From the NCBI GenBank assembly GCA_964385995.1, contig CAYLRF010000009.1:1-36245 (forward strand): 36,245 bases of DNA, written 5' to 3'. Shown piece by piece: positions 1 to 7,943 of the stretch (positions are counted from its first letter, which is position 1; each line of letters opens with the position of its first letter). This stretch comes from CAYLRF01 sp964385995. Lineage in GTDB: Bacteria; Bacillota; Clostridia; Lachnospirales; Lachnospiraceae. A program made the position numbers and the translations under genes. A model generated the notes under the pieces. The model was given only the letters and a program-made list of their open reading frames with translations, searched no databases and was not told where the DNA came from.

Positions 1-327
<327 letters not shown>

Positions 328-469
328 AGGTTAAGCCCGGTGGGTCAAAGAGAGTGAGAAGGATGAGAAGGTCAAAGAGATAAGAGATAAGATGAAAGAT
401 CAAGACTTAAGATAAAAGATTAAGACAGAAGAGATAAGAAAGCTTCCGTGTGCGGTTTTGAGGGTGCGA
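328..469 (+). other. Purine-rich rRNA-tRNA spacer without a 5S gene
   Basis: The 23S gene is followed by a purine-rich run of AAGAT/GATAAG-like words (about 347-442) and then by TTTTGAGGGTGCGA at 456-469, which recurs at 524-537. I see no 5S rRNA-like sequence here, although 5S normally follows 23S in Clostridia. Either this operon lacks 5S at this place, or the assembly jumped between rRNA operon copies. Confidence 0.6.
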
Positions 470-523
470 TCCTCCTTAGCTCAGTCGGTAGAGCATGCGG
501 CTGTTAACCGCAGTGTCGTTGGC
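470..523 (+). pseudogene. Truncated tRNA-Asn(GTT)
   Basis: The 5' two thirds of a tRNA-Asn are intact. They comprise the acceptor 5' strand TCCTCCT, the D-arm, an anticodon stem TGCGG/CCGCA with GTT at 503-505, the variable loop, and the first T-stem strand GTTGG. The T-loop, second T-stem strand and 3' acceptor strand are missing. The sequence instead runs into TTTTGAGGGTGCGA, a copy of the 14 bases just upstream of the tRNA (456-469). It cannot fold as a complete tRNA. Recombination or misassembly between the two 14-bp repeats is the likely cause. Confidence 0.7.
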
Positions 524-543
524 TTTTGAGGGTGCGAAAATAA

Positions 544-625
544 GGATGGGTTCCCGAGTGGCCAAAGGGGGCAGACTGTAAATCTGTTAGCTACGCTTTC
601 GGTGGTTCGAATCCACCCCCATCCA
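544..625 (+). tRNA. tRNA-Tyr(GTA)
   Basis: It folds as a class II tRNA with a long variable arm. The acceptor pairs GGATGGG (544-550) with CCCATCC (618-624), and the discriminator base is A625. The anticodon GTA is at 578-580 and the T-arm is GGTGG-TTCGAAT-CCACC. No CCA is encoded. Confidence 0.95.
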
Positions 626-628
626 TTT

Positions 629-652
629 GCCCGCTTTTTGACGGGTGTTTTT
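629..652 (+). terminator. Possible weak terminator after tRNA-Tyr
   Basis: A short stem CCCG (630-633) / CGGG (642-645) is followed by a T-rich run (about 647-652). The stem is only 4-5 bp, so this is a weak candidate. Confidence 0.25.
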
Positions 653-705
653 AGCAGATACGTTTATCCGCCTTTAATGACTTTGGTTCCATAACATAAT
701 AATGA

Positions 706-779
<74 letters not shown>

Positions 780-782
780 TTT

Positions 783-855
783 GCCCAGATAGCTCAGTTG
801 GTAGAGCAAGGGACTGAAAATCCCTGTGTCGCTGGTTCGATTCCGGCTCTGGGCA
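783..855 (+). tRNA. tRNA-Phe(GAA)
   Basis: The acceptor pairs GCCCAGA (783-789) with TCTGGGC (848-854), with discriminator A855. The anticodon GAA is at 816-818 in loop CTGAAAA. The T-arm is GCTGG-TTCGATT-CCGGC. No CCA is encoded. Confidence 0.95.
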
Positions 856-1050
856 TATTTTTATGTCCGCAGGTTCGGACGAGGGGGATTTATTCTTCTG
901 GAAACTATTCTTCGGAAGACGAATGTCCCTTAAGAGGTGCCTGCCGCGGCGGCAAAGATTTAAAGAGGACGCGAATGGTGTGGGTAGTAAATCGCGCATA
1001 TCCGGGTCAATCATTTAAGGCCGGTTTTAAGCGCATGAAAGGAGCAGTAA

Positions 1051-1590
1051 ATGAATACAGCGGATGCATTAAGAAAGAGAAGTTCCACGAGGAAGTATAC
1101 GGGTGAGCCGCTTTCGGACGAAGAGGTGAGCGCCCTAATCGAGGCCGGACTTACGGCTCCTACGGCGACCGACAGGAGGGAAATTCATTTCTCCGTCGTA
1201 AGATCGGATAACCCGCTCATTTCCGAGATCGAGGATGAGAGGCAGCGTATATTAAGCGCCGCGAATATCCCGCCTATGAGATCGGGGAATTTTTGCTATG
1301 ACGCGCCCGTGCTTATAGTGTTAAGCGCCGAGAAGACGTTTAAGTGGAGTCCCATAGACGCCGGTATCGCGGTTGAAAACATCGCCCTCGCCGCCGAGGA
1401 TCTGGGGCTGGGAAGCGTCATCATCGGATGTATACATGACGCGATGTGCGGGGATATGAGCGATTATTTCGCGAAGAAGCTTAAATTCCCGGAGAATTAT
1501 GTTTTTCAGATCGCCATAGCCGCGGGTCACAAGGCGGACGAGAAGGCTCCGCACACCTATGACGCCGACGCGCAGGTTTCCTACATATGA
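1051..1590 (+). CDS. Nitroreductase family protein
   Basis: This is a 179-residue protein of the small FMN-dependent nitroreductase fold, which reduces nitro compounds, quinones or flavins with NAD(P)H in the cytosol. The N-terminal motif KRSSTRKYTGEPLSDEEV is the family's RRSxRxF-type FMN-binding start, followed by the EAGLTAPTA helix. A central AIDAGIAVENIALAAEDLGLGS-like stretch (residues about 108-130, beginning PIDAGI) is the conserved dimer and FMN-contact region. The start is set by AAAGGAG at 1038-1044, 6 nt before the ATG. It stands alone between the tRNA cluster and a repeat region. The physiological substrate cannot be read from sequence. Confidence 0.88.
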   Translation: MNTADALRKRSSTRKYTGEPLSDEEVSALIEAGLTAPTATDRREIHFSVVRSDNPLISEIEDERQRILSAANIPPMRSGNFCYDAPVLIVLSAEKTFKWSPIDAGIAVENIALAAEDLGLGSVIIGCIHDAMCGDMSDYFAKKLKFPENYVFQIAIAAGHKADEKAPHTYDADAQVSYI

Positions 1591-1615
1591 CGCAAGGCTG
1601 TTACTATTCACAGCC

Positions 1616-1852
1616 GATCCGGACAGATGCACAGATTCGTTGTGCCTGCACATAAGAAGGTATGCATCTGCCAAAAATCCGGCTGCGAAGCATAAATCCA
1701 CCACATGAGCAAAGCGCGCGCCGCAAGGCGTGGATGCCGAAACCGCGCGGCGGTTACGCGGATCAGGTGTTACGCATGGCGAAACGCACGCCGCAAAAGA
1801 TTCCCGGCAGAGGTTTTGCAAAAAGAGGCGTGCAGGGCTGTGAATTGCAACG
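1616..1852 (+). repeat. Dispersed intergenic repeat, copy A
   Basis: This segment closely matches 26499-26680. Shared blocks include GATTCGTTGTG, TGCACATAAGAAG, GCATCTGCCAAAAATCCG, CTGCGAAGCA, CATGAGCAAA and GGCTGTGAATTG, all in the same order and orientation. Copy A has about 55 extra bases (roughly 1757-1811) relative to copy B. Its 5' part can form GATGCA (1626-1631) / TGCATC (1663-1668). No convincing protein is encoded on either strand. It could be a miniature mobile element or a structured RNA. Confidence 0.75.
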
Positions 1853-1882
1853 CACGGGTCTTTGGCGGGCGAAAAATAAAAA

Positions 1883-1911
1883 TTGCGGTTACCGGTAAAA
1901 GGTGGTATCAT
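1883..1911 (+). promoter_or_regulatory. Candidate promoter for the rhamnose genes
   Basis: TTGCGG (1883-1888) and TATCAT (1906-1911) are separated by 17 bp. It lies upstream of the 38-bp tandem repeats and of rfbA, and it is the best sigma-A-like match in this intergenic region. This is a sequence match only. Confidence 0.4.
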
Positions 1912-1920
1912 CTACACATT

Positions 1921-2034
1921 ATGCGGGCGGCCGTTACCCGGGTATGGGCGATGTTGTTATGCGGGCGGCCGTTACCCGGGTATGGGCGATGTTGTTATGC
2001 GGGCGGCCGTTACCCGGGTATGAGCGAGGTTGTC
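1921..2034 (+). repeat. 38-bp tandem repeat, three copies
   Basis: Copies span 1921-1958, 1959-1996 and 1997-2034. The first two are identical. The third differs at a few positions near its 3' end. Each unit contains the palindromes CGGCCG and CCCGGG. It sits between a candidate promoter and rfbA, in the putative 5' leader. Confidence 0.9.
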
Positions 2035-2129
2035 ACAAAAACGACGCGGGTACGGACTTGAAAATCTGATGTGCCGACGGTATTTGCCCCGCTGCGGCGG
2101 TTATTTTGAAGTTTATTCGGAGTTAATCG

Positions 2130-3014
2130 ATGAAGGGTATCGTTTTGGCGGGCGGAAGCGGCACGAGGCTGTATCCGCTTACTTTGGTTACAAGCAAGCA
2201 GCTGCTTCCGGTATATGATAAGCCGATGATTTATTATCCTTTAAGCCTGCTTATGAACGCGGGGATTCAGGATATACTTATCATCTCGACAGAGACGGAC
2301 ACACCGAGGTTTGAGCGGCTGTTAGGCGACGGAAGTCAGTTTGGCATAAGGTTAAGTTACGTCATTCAGCCGTCCCCCGACGGGCTCGCGCAGGCGTTTA
2401 TACTGGGCGAGGATTTCATATCCGGCGACGGCTGCGCCATGGTGCTGGGAGATAATATTTTCCATGGGCACGGCCTCGCGAAGCGTCTTAAGGAGGCTGC
2501 CGCGAAAAAGACGGGAGCCACTGTATTCGGTTATTACGTGGACGATCCGGAGAGATTCGGCGTGGTGGAATTTGATCGGGAAGGCAAGGCCGTATCCATC
2601 GAGGAGAAGCCGGATAACCCGAAGTCGAACTACGCCGTCACGGGTCTTTATTTTTATGACAATAAAGTAGTGGATTACGCGAAACGGATAAAGCCGAGCG
2701 ACCGCGGCGAGTATGAGATCACCGACCTTAACCGTATTTATCTGGAAGCGGGAGAGCTGGAGGTGACGCTTTTGGGGCAGGGATACACGTGGCTTGATAC
2801 CGGAACGCATGAGTCGCTCGCCGACGCGTCGAATTTCGTGCATACGGTCGAGACTCATTCTCACAGAAAGATCGCCTGCCTGGAGGAGATAGCCTATCGT
2901 AACGGATGGATTTCAAAGGAAGATCTCACACGGGCCTGTGACACGTATCATCAAAATCAGTACGGAGAGTATTTGAGGGACGTGCTGGAAGGGAAGTATA
3001 TAGACCAGTTATGA
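2130..3014 (+). CDS. rfbA: Glucose-1-phosphate thymidylyltransferase
   Basis: This 294-residue enzyme (RmlA/RfbA) joins glucose 1-phosphate and dTTP to make dTDP-glucose and pyrophosphate, the first step of dTDP-L-rhamnose synthesis in the cytosol. The N-terminus MKGIVLAGGSGTRLYPLT is the nucleotidyltransferase signature. It is followed by SKQLLPVYDKPMIYYPL, the sugar-1-phosphate and Mg contact region. The motifs VLGDNIFHG (near residue 108) and EEKPDNPKSNYAVTGLYFYD (about residue 160-180) are typical. Its length is normal for the short RmlA type. A weak CGGAG at about 2119-2123 precedes the ATG. The stop overlaps the rfbC start by 4 nt (ATGA), indicating translational coupling. Confidence 0.97.
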   Translation: MKGIVLAGGSGTRLYPLTLVTSKQLLPVYDKPMIYYPLSLLMNAGIQDILIISTETDTPRFERLLGDGSQFGIRLSYVIQPSPDGLAQAFILGEDFISGDGCAMVLGDNIFHGHGLAKRLKEAAAKKTGATVFGYYVDDPERFGVVEFDREGKAVSIEEKPDNPKSNYAVTGLYFYDNKVVDYAKRIKPSDRGEYEITDLNRIYLEAGELEVTLLGQGYTWLDTGTHESLADASNFVHTVETHSHRKIACLEEIAYRNGWISKEDLTRACDTYHQNQYGEYLRDVLEGKYIDQL

Positions 3015-3583
3015 ACGCGGTAAAAACGAAGATACCGGGAGTCGTCATCATCGAGCCCGATGTGCACGGTGACGCGCGCGGGTATTTCATGGAGACGTAT
3101 TCCGAAAAGAAATACCGGGAGATGGGGATTGACGCCGATTTTGTGCAGGATAATATGTCGTTCAGCGCCCGAAAAGGCACATTAAGGGGCCTGCATTTTC
3201 AAAACGTGCCCATGGCGCAGGCAAAGCTTGTGTCATGCTCTAAAGGCGCTGTCATCGACGTGGCGGCGGATATCAGAAAGGGCAGCCCCACATATTGCGA
3301 ATGGGTGGCGGTAGAATTAAGCGGTGAGAATAAAAGGCAGTTTTTCATCCCCAGAGGTTTCGCTCACGGTTTTTTGACGCTTACGGATGACGTCGAGTTT
3401 CGCTATAAGGTGGACAGCTTTTATTCTAAGGAATGTGATCGGGGGATTCGCTATGACGATCCGCAGATAGCCGTCGACTGGGGAGGTCTTTTAAACGGTA
3501 TAAAGCCCATACTCTCCGTAAAGGACGAGACCGGACCGCTGCTTAAAGACAGCGACTGCAATTTCGTGTACGGGAAAATCTGA
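3011..3583 (+). CDS. rfbC: dTDP-4-dehydrorhamnose 3,5-epimerase
   Basis: This 190-residue RmlC-type cupin epimerises dTDP-4-keto-6-deoxyglucose at C3 and C5, the third step of dTDP-L-rhamnose synthesis. Conserved elements are GDARGYFMETY near the N-terminus, TLRGLHFQ with the catalytic His, RKGSPTY, the PRGFAHGF cupin motif, and FRYKVDSFYSKECDRGIRYDD with the conserved Tyr. The start codon lies inside the rfbA stop, so the two genes are co-translated. The rest of the pathway (rfbB, rfbD) follows after an intergenic stretch that contains a false gap. Confidence 0.97.
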   Translation: MNAVKTKIPGVVIIEPDVHGDARGYFMETYSEKKYREMGIDADFVQDNMSFSARKGTLRGLHFQNVPMAQAKLVSCSKGAVIDVAADIRKGSPTYCEWVAVELSGENKRQFFIPRGFAHGFLTLTDDVEFRYKVDSFYSKECDRGIRYDDPQIAVDWGGLLNGIKPILSVKDETGPLLKDSDCNFVYGKI

Positions 3584-4096
3584 AATACGCGCGGATAGAC
3601 GTGTCGCCCTTTCATGCGCGACGCGTCAGACTTAAAGGTACGGGGCAAAGTTTTAAGTTGGCGTCCGGGTTGGNNNNNNNNNNNNNNNNNNNNNNNNNNN
3701 NNNNNNNNNNNNNNNNNNNNNNNNNNNNNNNNNNNNNNNNNNNNNNNNNNNNNNNNNNNNNNNNNNNNNNNNNCGACGCGTCAGACTTAAAGGTACGGGG
3801 CAAAGTTTTAAGTTGGCGTCCGGGTTGGATCTGTCCGCGCTGAAATCTTTACATACGGCACTGTCCGCAGGTCGGGGGGAGGTGTTTTGCCGATCCTGCT
3901 CGTGTCCTTTTTGAAGGTTATGGCGGACGCGAGGGAATATAAAGACGGAAAGCAAAAGTGACGCGCTTTTCAAATAGTAAAAAACGGACGCTTGGGCTGT
4001 GACAGCTGTTTTAAAGAAGATTAAGAGAAAAGCGGGTTTCGGGCGCGCAAATTCGCACCGGGACTCTTACGGTAAATAAAGGAGCGTTTACGGATA
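3584..4096 (+). other. Intergenic region with duplicated 55-nt flanks around a 100-N gap
   Basis: The bases at 3619-3673 are repeated exactly at 3774-3828, on either side of Ns at 3674-3773. That pattern is expected when two contig ends overlapping by one k-mer are joined with filler Ns, so the true interval is probably 155 nt shorter. I see no gene here. The only signal is AAAGGAGCG at about 4078-4086, the ribosome binding site of rfbB. Confidence 0.75.
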
Positions 4097-5125
4097 ATGA
4101 AGATACTGGTCACGGGAGGCGCGGGATTTATCGGCGGCAATTTTATCCACTATATGTTGGAAAAACATCCGCGCGATGAGATAGTAAATCTTGACAAGCT
4201 GACTTACGCGGGCAACCTTAAGTCGCTGAGCGACGTGGAGGATAATCCGAATTACCGTTTCGTAAAAGGAGACATCGCCGACAGGGATTTTGTCTTCGAA
4301 CTTTTTGAAAAGGAAAAATTCGATAAAGTCGTAAATTTCGCCGCGGAATCTCATGTTGACAGGAGCATAGAAGATCCGGAGATTTTCGTGCGCACCAATG
4401 TGACGGGGACGGTTACCCTCCTTGACGCGTGCAATAAGTACGGCATTTTGCGTTACCATCAGGTATCGACCGACGAGGTATACGGGGATCTGCCTCTTGA
4501 CAGACCCGATCTTTTTTTTACCGAGACGACGCCCCTTCATACGTCCAGCCCCTACAGCTCATCCAAGGCGTCGGCGGATTTGTTTGTCCTTGCCTATCAC
4601 AGAACATACGGTCTGCCGGTCACGGTGAGCAGATGTTCGAATAATTACGGTCCTTATCATTTCCCCGAAAAACTCATACCGCTTATGATATCGAGGGCGC
4701 TTTCGGATGAGCCGCTGCCCGTATACGGCAAGGGCTTAAATGTCAGGGACTGGCTGCATGTGTACGATCACTGCGCGGCGATTGATCTCATCCTAAGCCG
4801 CGGCACGGACGGCGAGATATATAATGTCGGAGGGCATAACGAGAGGACGAATCTGGAAGTGGTAAAAACTATCCTCGCCGCTCTGGGAAAGCCCGAGTCG
4901 CTGATTCGTTTTGTGCCGGACCGCAAAGGACACGACTTAAGATACGCGATTGATCCGACCAAACTGGAGACAGAGCTTAACTGGAAGCCGAAATACGACT
5001 TTGATACCGGGATAAAGCAGACCGTTCAGTGGTATCTTGACAATGAAAAATGGTGGCAGGATATCATATCGGGCGAATACCGGGATTATTTTCAAAAAAT
5101 GTATGTGGAAAAGGGCAGAGCGTGA
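4097..5125 (+). CDS. rfbB: dTDP-glucose 4,6-dehydratase
   Basis: This 342-residue RmlB enzyme converts dTDP-glucose to dTDP-4-keto-6-deoxyglucose with tightly bound NAD, the second step of the rhamnose pathway. It is an extended short-chain dehydrogenase. TGGAGFIGGNF at the N-terminus is the Rossmann glycine motif. FAAESHVDRSI is family-specific, STDEVYGDL carries the catalytic Thr-Asp-Glu, and PYSSSKASADL supplies the YxxxK pair. SRCSNNYGPYHFPEKLIPLMI is the usual RmlB stretch after it. The start is supported by AAAGGAG at 4078-4084. rfbD follows after 14 nt. Confidence 0.97.
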   Translation: MKILVTGGAGFIGGNFIHYMLEKHPRDEIVNLDKLTYAGNLKSLSDVEDNPNYRFVKGDIADRDFVFELFEKEKFDKVVNFAAESHVDRSIEDPEIFVRTNVTGTVTLLDACNKYGILRYHQVSTDEVYGDLPLDRPDLFFTETTPLHTSSPYSSSKASADLFVLAYHRTYGLPVTVSRCSNNYGPYHFPEKLIPLMISRALSDEPLPVYGKGLNVRDWLHVYDHCAAIDLILSRGTDGEIYNVGGHNERTNLEVVKTILAALGKPESLIRFVPDRKGHDLRYAIDPTKLETELNWKPKYDFDTGIKQTVQWYLDNEKWWQDIISGEYRDYFQKMYVEKGRA

Positions 5126-5139
5126 GGAAAGAGGAAAGT

Positions 5140-5994
5140 ATGAAAATACTTGTGACGGGCGTAAAAGGACAGCTTGGCCACGACATAGTAAACGAGTGTG
5201 ACAAAAGAGGCATTAAGCCCGTGGGCGTCGATATCGACGAGATGGATATCACCGACCCGCGGGCGGTTGACGGTTTTATAAAGGGTACTCTCCCCGACGC
5301 CGTGATTCACTGCGCCGCGTGGACGGCCGTTGACAGGGCGGAAGATGAAGAAGCGCTTTGCCGGAAGGTAAATAAAGACGGCACCGCGAATATCGCGAGG
5401 GTCTGCGGAGAGCTTGACATACCCATGATGTATTTTTCGACGGATTATGTCTTTGACGGCGGAGGCGATACACCTTGGATGGAGTACGATAAAAGAGAGC
5501 CGTTAAATGTCTACGGACGCACGAAATATGAGGGAGAACTGGAAGTAGAGAAGCTTCGCAGGTTTTTCATCATACGTATCTCCTGGGTCTTCGGGATAAA
5601 CGGCTCGAATTTCGTAAAGACCATGTTAAGGCTCGGAAAAGAGAAGGGCCGGGTGAGCGTGGTTTGCGATCAGATCGGCTCGCCCACATATACTTATGAC
5701 CTGGCGCGGCTTTGCGTGGATATGATTCAGACGGATAAGTACGGGATCTATCAGGCCACGAACGGAGGATATTGCAGCTGGTATGAGTTCGCCCGCGAGA
5801 TATTTCGTCAGGCGGGCATGGATGTCGCGGTAACCCCCGTGGATTCGTCCGCTTTCCCCACGAAGGCGAAAAGACCCGCGAACAGCCGCATGAATCAGAC
5901 GAGGCTGGACGAGGCGGGATTTCGCAGACTTCCGCCGTGGCAGGACGCCCTCGCGAGATACCTGAAGGAACTGAAGGACTCTTCGGAATTGTAA
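5140..5994 (+). CDS. rfbD: dTDP-4-dehydrorhamnose reductase
   Basis: This RmlD-type short-chain reductase of 284 residues makes dTDP-L-rhamnose from the 4-keto intermediate using NAD(P)H. Visible motifs are ILVTGVKGQLGHDI (nucleotide binding), HCAAWTAVDRAEDEE, YFSTDYVFDG, VYGRTKYEGE with the YxxxK pair, and the RISWVFG and QIGSPTYTYDLA stretches. I chose the ATG at 5140 because it directly follows the purine-rich AGGAAAGAGGAAAG and starts the Rossmann strand. An in-frame codon at 5050 would add 30 residues inside rfbB with no homology. It completes the four-gene rhamnose set. Confidence 0.96.
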   Translation: MKILVTGVKGQLGHDIVNECDKRGIKPVGVDIDEMDITDPRAVDGFIKGTLPDAVIHCAAWTAVDRAEDEEALCRKVNKDGTANIARVCGELDIPMMYFSTDYVFDGGGDTPWMEYDKREPLNVYGRTKYEGELEVEKLRRFFIIRISWVFGINGSNFVKTMLRLGKEKGRVSVVCDQIGSPTYTYDLARLCVDMIQTDKYGIYQATNGGYCSWYEFAREIFRQAGMDVAVTPVDSSAFPTKAKRPANSRMNQTRLDEAGFRRLPPWQDALARYLKELKDSSEL

Positions 5995-6372
5995 GGCCTG
6001 TCAGGCTGTAATAACTCGCAAGATACCTAAAGAAACTTAAAACGCTTTCGCGGTTTCGTCTTCGTAACGGTATGGCGTATTGCGAAAGAAACTTAAAAGA
6101 CGCTCTCGCGGATTCGGACTTACGGGGTATCGTGTGTTACGGACTTAGCGTGGTGGCGACTAGGGGACGGTTTTTAAGCGTTCTTCGCGGAATTTTAAAC
6201 GAAACGGNNNNNNNNNNNNNNNNNNNNNNNNNNNNNNNNNNNNNNNNNNNNNNNNNNNNNNNNNNNNNNNNNNNNNNNNNNNNNNNNNNNNNNNNNNNNN
6301 NNNNNNNGTGGCGACTAGGGGACGGTTTTTAAGCGTTCTTCGCGGAATTTTAAACGAAACGGTATTTTTAAG
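5950..6372 (+). repeat. Degenerate repeats of the rfbD 3' end, plus gap with duplicated flanks
   Basis: The rfbD end (5950-5986) reads CTCGCGAGATACCTGAAGGA and onward. A diverged copy follows at about 6014-6053 (CTCGCAAGATACCTAAAGAA), and a third partial copy lies at about 6083-6105 (AAAGAAACTTAAAA then CGCTCTCGCGG). Further on, 6153-6207 is repeated exactly at 6308-6362 around Ns 6208-6307, so this gap is probably an assembly join. I see no credible gene between 5995 and 6372. Confidence 0.55.
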
Positions 6373-7896
6373 ATGACAGATAAAGAAAAGAGACAGCTGC
6401 GGGACAGAAGGCGCAGGCAGTCGAAGAAAAAAAAGAAAAAGAAGTCGGGATTTATCTATTGGTTTAAGAAGCAGAACTTCATCGTCGAGACGGGTATCGT
6501 CGTATGCGCCGTACTGGTCGTGGCTCTGGCGGCGATGGGGATTTTCGCGTTTTCCAAGTACCTTAAGCTTAACCGTCAGAAATTCGATAAGGGCGCGATA
6601 CAGATAAACAATTTCGACGAGCCTGTCGGGGAAGGATACACGAACTTCGCTCTTTTCGGAGGCGACTCAAGAAACGGAGAGGTAGACAAAGACTTAAACA
6701 CCGACGTAATCATCGTCGCGAGTCTTAATAACGCGACCGGGGAGGTTAAGCTCGTCTCCGTTTACAGGGACACGCTTCTTGATATAGCGAACGGCAACAT
6801 CAGAAAATGCAATTCGGCCTACCCGGAGGGGGGACCCGTGCAGGCCATAAACATGCTGAACATCAACCTCGATCTTGACATACAGCAGTACGCCACGTTC
6901 AGTTTCAACGCTGTGGCGGAAGCGGTGGACATGCTTGGGGGCATTGACGTGGACGTTTCCGATCAGGAATGGCCGGAGGTAAATAAGTATCTTTTGGAGA
7001 CAGCTCTGGCGGTCGATAAAGAAGCACATTTTCTGACTCACGGCGGAATGCAGCATTTGGACGGCTGTCAGGCCACCACGTATGCCCGTATCCGCAAAAA
7101 TGTCGGGGACGACTACGCCCGCACGGAGAGGCAGAGAAAGATCATAAAGATCGTGGCGGATAAAGCCATGAAGTCGGATTTTGTCACCCTCAATAAGATA
7201 ATAGACAAGGTGCTTCCGCAGGTTTCGACCAATATGTCTCTTTCCGACATCGTGAAGTACGCGAAACGCATTACGAAGTACAGGATCGGAGAGACGACGG
7301 GATTTCCGTTTGAAAAAGCCTCGGGAACCATAAGCGGCAGGGGAAGCTGTGTTTATCCGTATCCGACCACACTTGACACGAATGTGACGAAGCTTCACGA
7401 ATTTCTTTTCGGCACGGACGATTACGAGCCGACGGATAAAGTGGTAAGCATCAGTAATAAGATAGCGTCCCTCGTCGGAAACGACAGGGGCACATCCTCG
7501 CCCGGGGGTAACGGAAGCACAAGTACGCCATCCACTCCGTCAAAGCCGTCCTCGTCCGGTACGCAGCAAAAGCCGTCCGCTCCGTCTTCCTCAGGCACGC
7601 CTTCGACTCCGAGTACGGATCCCGGAGGAAATACGGACACCGATCCCGAAACGGAGACCGATCCCGGCACGAATCCCGGTTCNNNNNNNNNNNNNNNNNN
7701 NNNNNNNNNNNNNNNNNNNNNNNNNNNNNNNNNNNNNNNNNNNNNNNNNNNNNNNNNNNNNNNNNNNNNNNNNNNNNNNNNNTCCGGGACAGGCTCGGGA
7801 ACCGGCTCAGGCGGGGAAGACTCAGGTGAGCAGGGCGGAAGCGGCAACACGGGAGCCGGCGGCACTGAAAGCGGCGGCGAAGGATCCGGCGAATAA
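6373..7896 (+). CDS. LytR-CpsA-Psr (LCP) family wall-polymer ligase 1
   Basis: LCP proteins transfer lipid-linked glycopolymers onto peptidoglycan outside the membrane. This one has a very basic cytosolic N-terminus (KKKKKKK near residue 20), one membrane segment at about residues 38-62, then an LCP domain at about 85-290. The domain shows FALFGGDSRNG, VSVYRDTLL, NSAYPEGGPVQAINMLN and the signature YARIRKNVGDDYARTERQRK. The C-terminal tail is a Ser/Thr/Pro/Gly-rich low-complexity region interrupted by a 100-N gap (7683-7782), so its length is uncertain. A second LCP gene follows after 47 nt, and the rhamnose genes lie upstream, which suggests that a rhamnose-containing wall polymer is attached. 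The ribosome binding site is poor. Confidence 0.93.
   Translation: MTDKEKRQLRDRRRRQSKKKKKKKSGFIYWFKKQNFIVETGIVVCAVLVVALAAMGIFAFSKYLKLNRQKFDKGAIQINNFDEPVGEGYTNFALFGGDSRNGEVDKDLNTDVIIVASLNNATGEVKLVSVYRDTLLDIANGNIRKCNSAYPEGGPVQAINMLNINLDLDIQQYATFSFNAVAEAVDMLGGIDVDVSDQEWPEVNKYLLETALAVDKEAHFLTHGGMQHLDGCQATTYARIRKNVGDDYARTERQRKIIKIVADKAMKSDFVTLNKIIDKVLPQVSTNMSLSDIVKYAKRITKYRIGETTGFPFEKASGTISGRGSCVYPYPTTLDTNVTKLHEFLFGTDDYEPTDKVVSISNKIASLVGNDRGTSSPGGNGSTSTPSTPSKPSSSGTQQKPSAPSSSGTPSTPSTDPGGNTDTDPETETDPGTNPGXXXXXXXXXXXXXXXXXXXXXXXXXXXXXXXXXXSGTGSGTGSGGEDSGEQGGSGNTGAGGTESGGEGSGE
7683..7782. other. Assembly gap (100 N) inside the LCP tail
   Basis: The flanks are not duplicated. The gap falls in a Gly/Ser/Thr-rich coding repeat, which probably broke the assembly. 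Confidence 0.9.
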
Positions 7897-7943
7897 GGCG
7901 CACCCGGCGGGCAAGAGCTGCATTTTAAGAGGTTTTAAAGTTT

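Noticed and set aside
1921..2034. CRISPR array
   Set aside because: The 38-bp units are directly adjacent with no unique spacers, and no cas genes are near. The 13-bp repeats at 25067-25170 fail for the same reason.
1321..2061. Long frames on both strands over the first dispersed repeat
   Set aside because: They overlap nitroreductase antisense or the repeat, differ between the two repeat copies, and lack ribosome binding sites.
6072..6332. Possible small protein between rfbD and the first LCP gene
   Set aside because: The frame crosses the Ns of a false gap and contains the decayed rfbD-end repeats.
7422..7903. Pro/Leu-rich and Arg-rich minus-strand frames in the LCP tail
   Set aside because: They are reverse reads of Gly/Ser/Thr-rich codons and cross the Ns.
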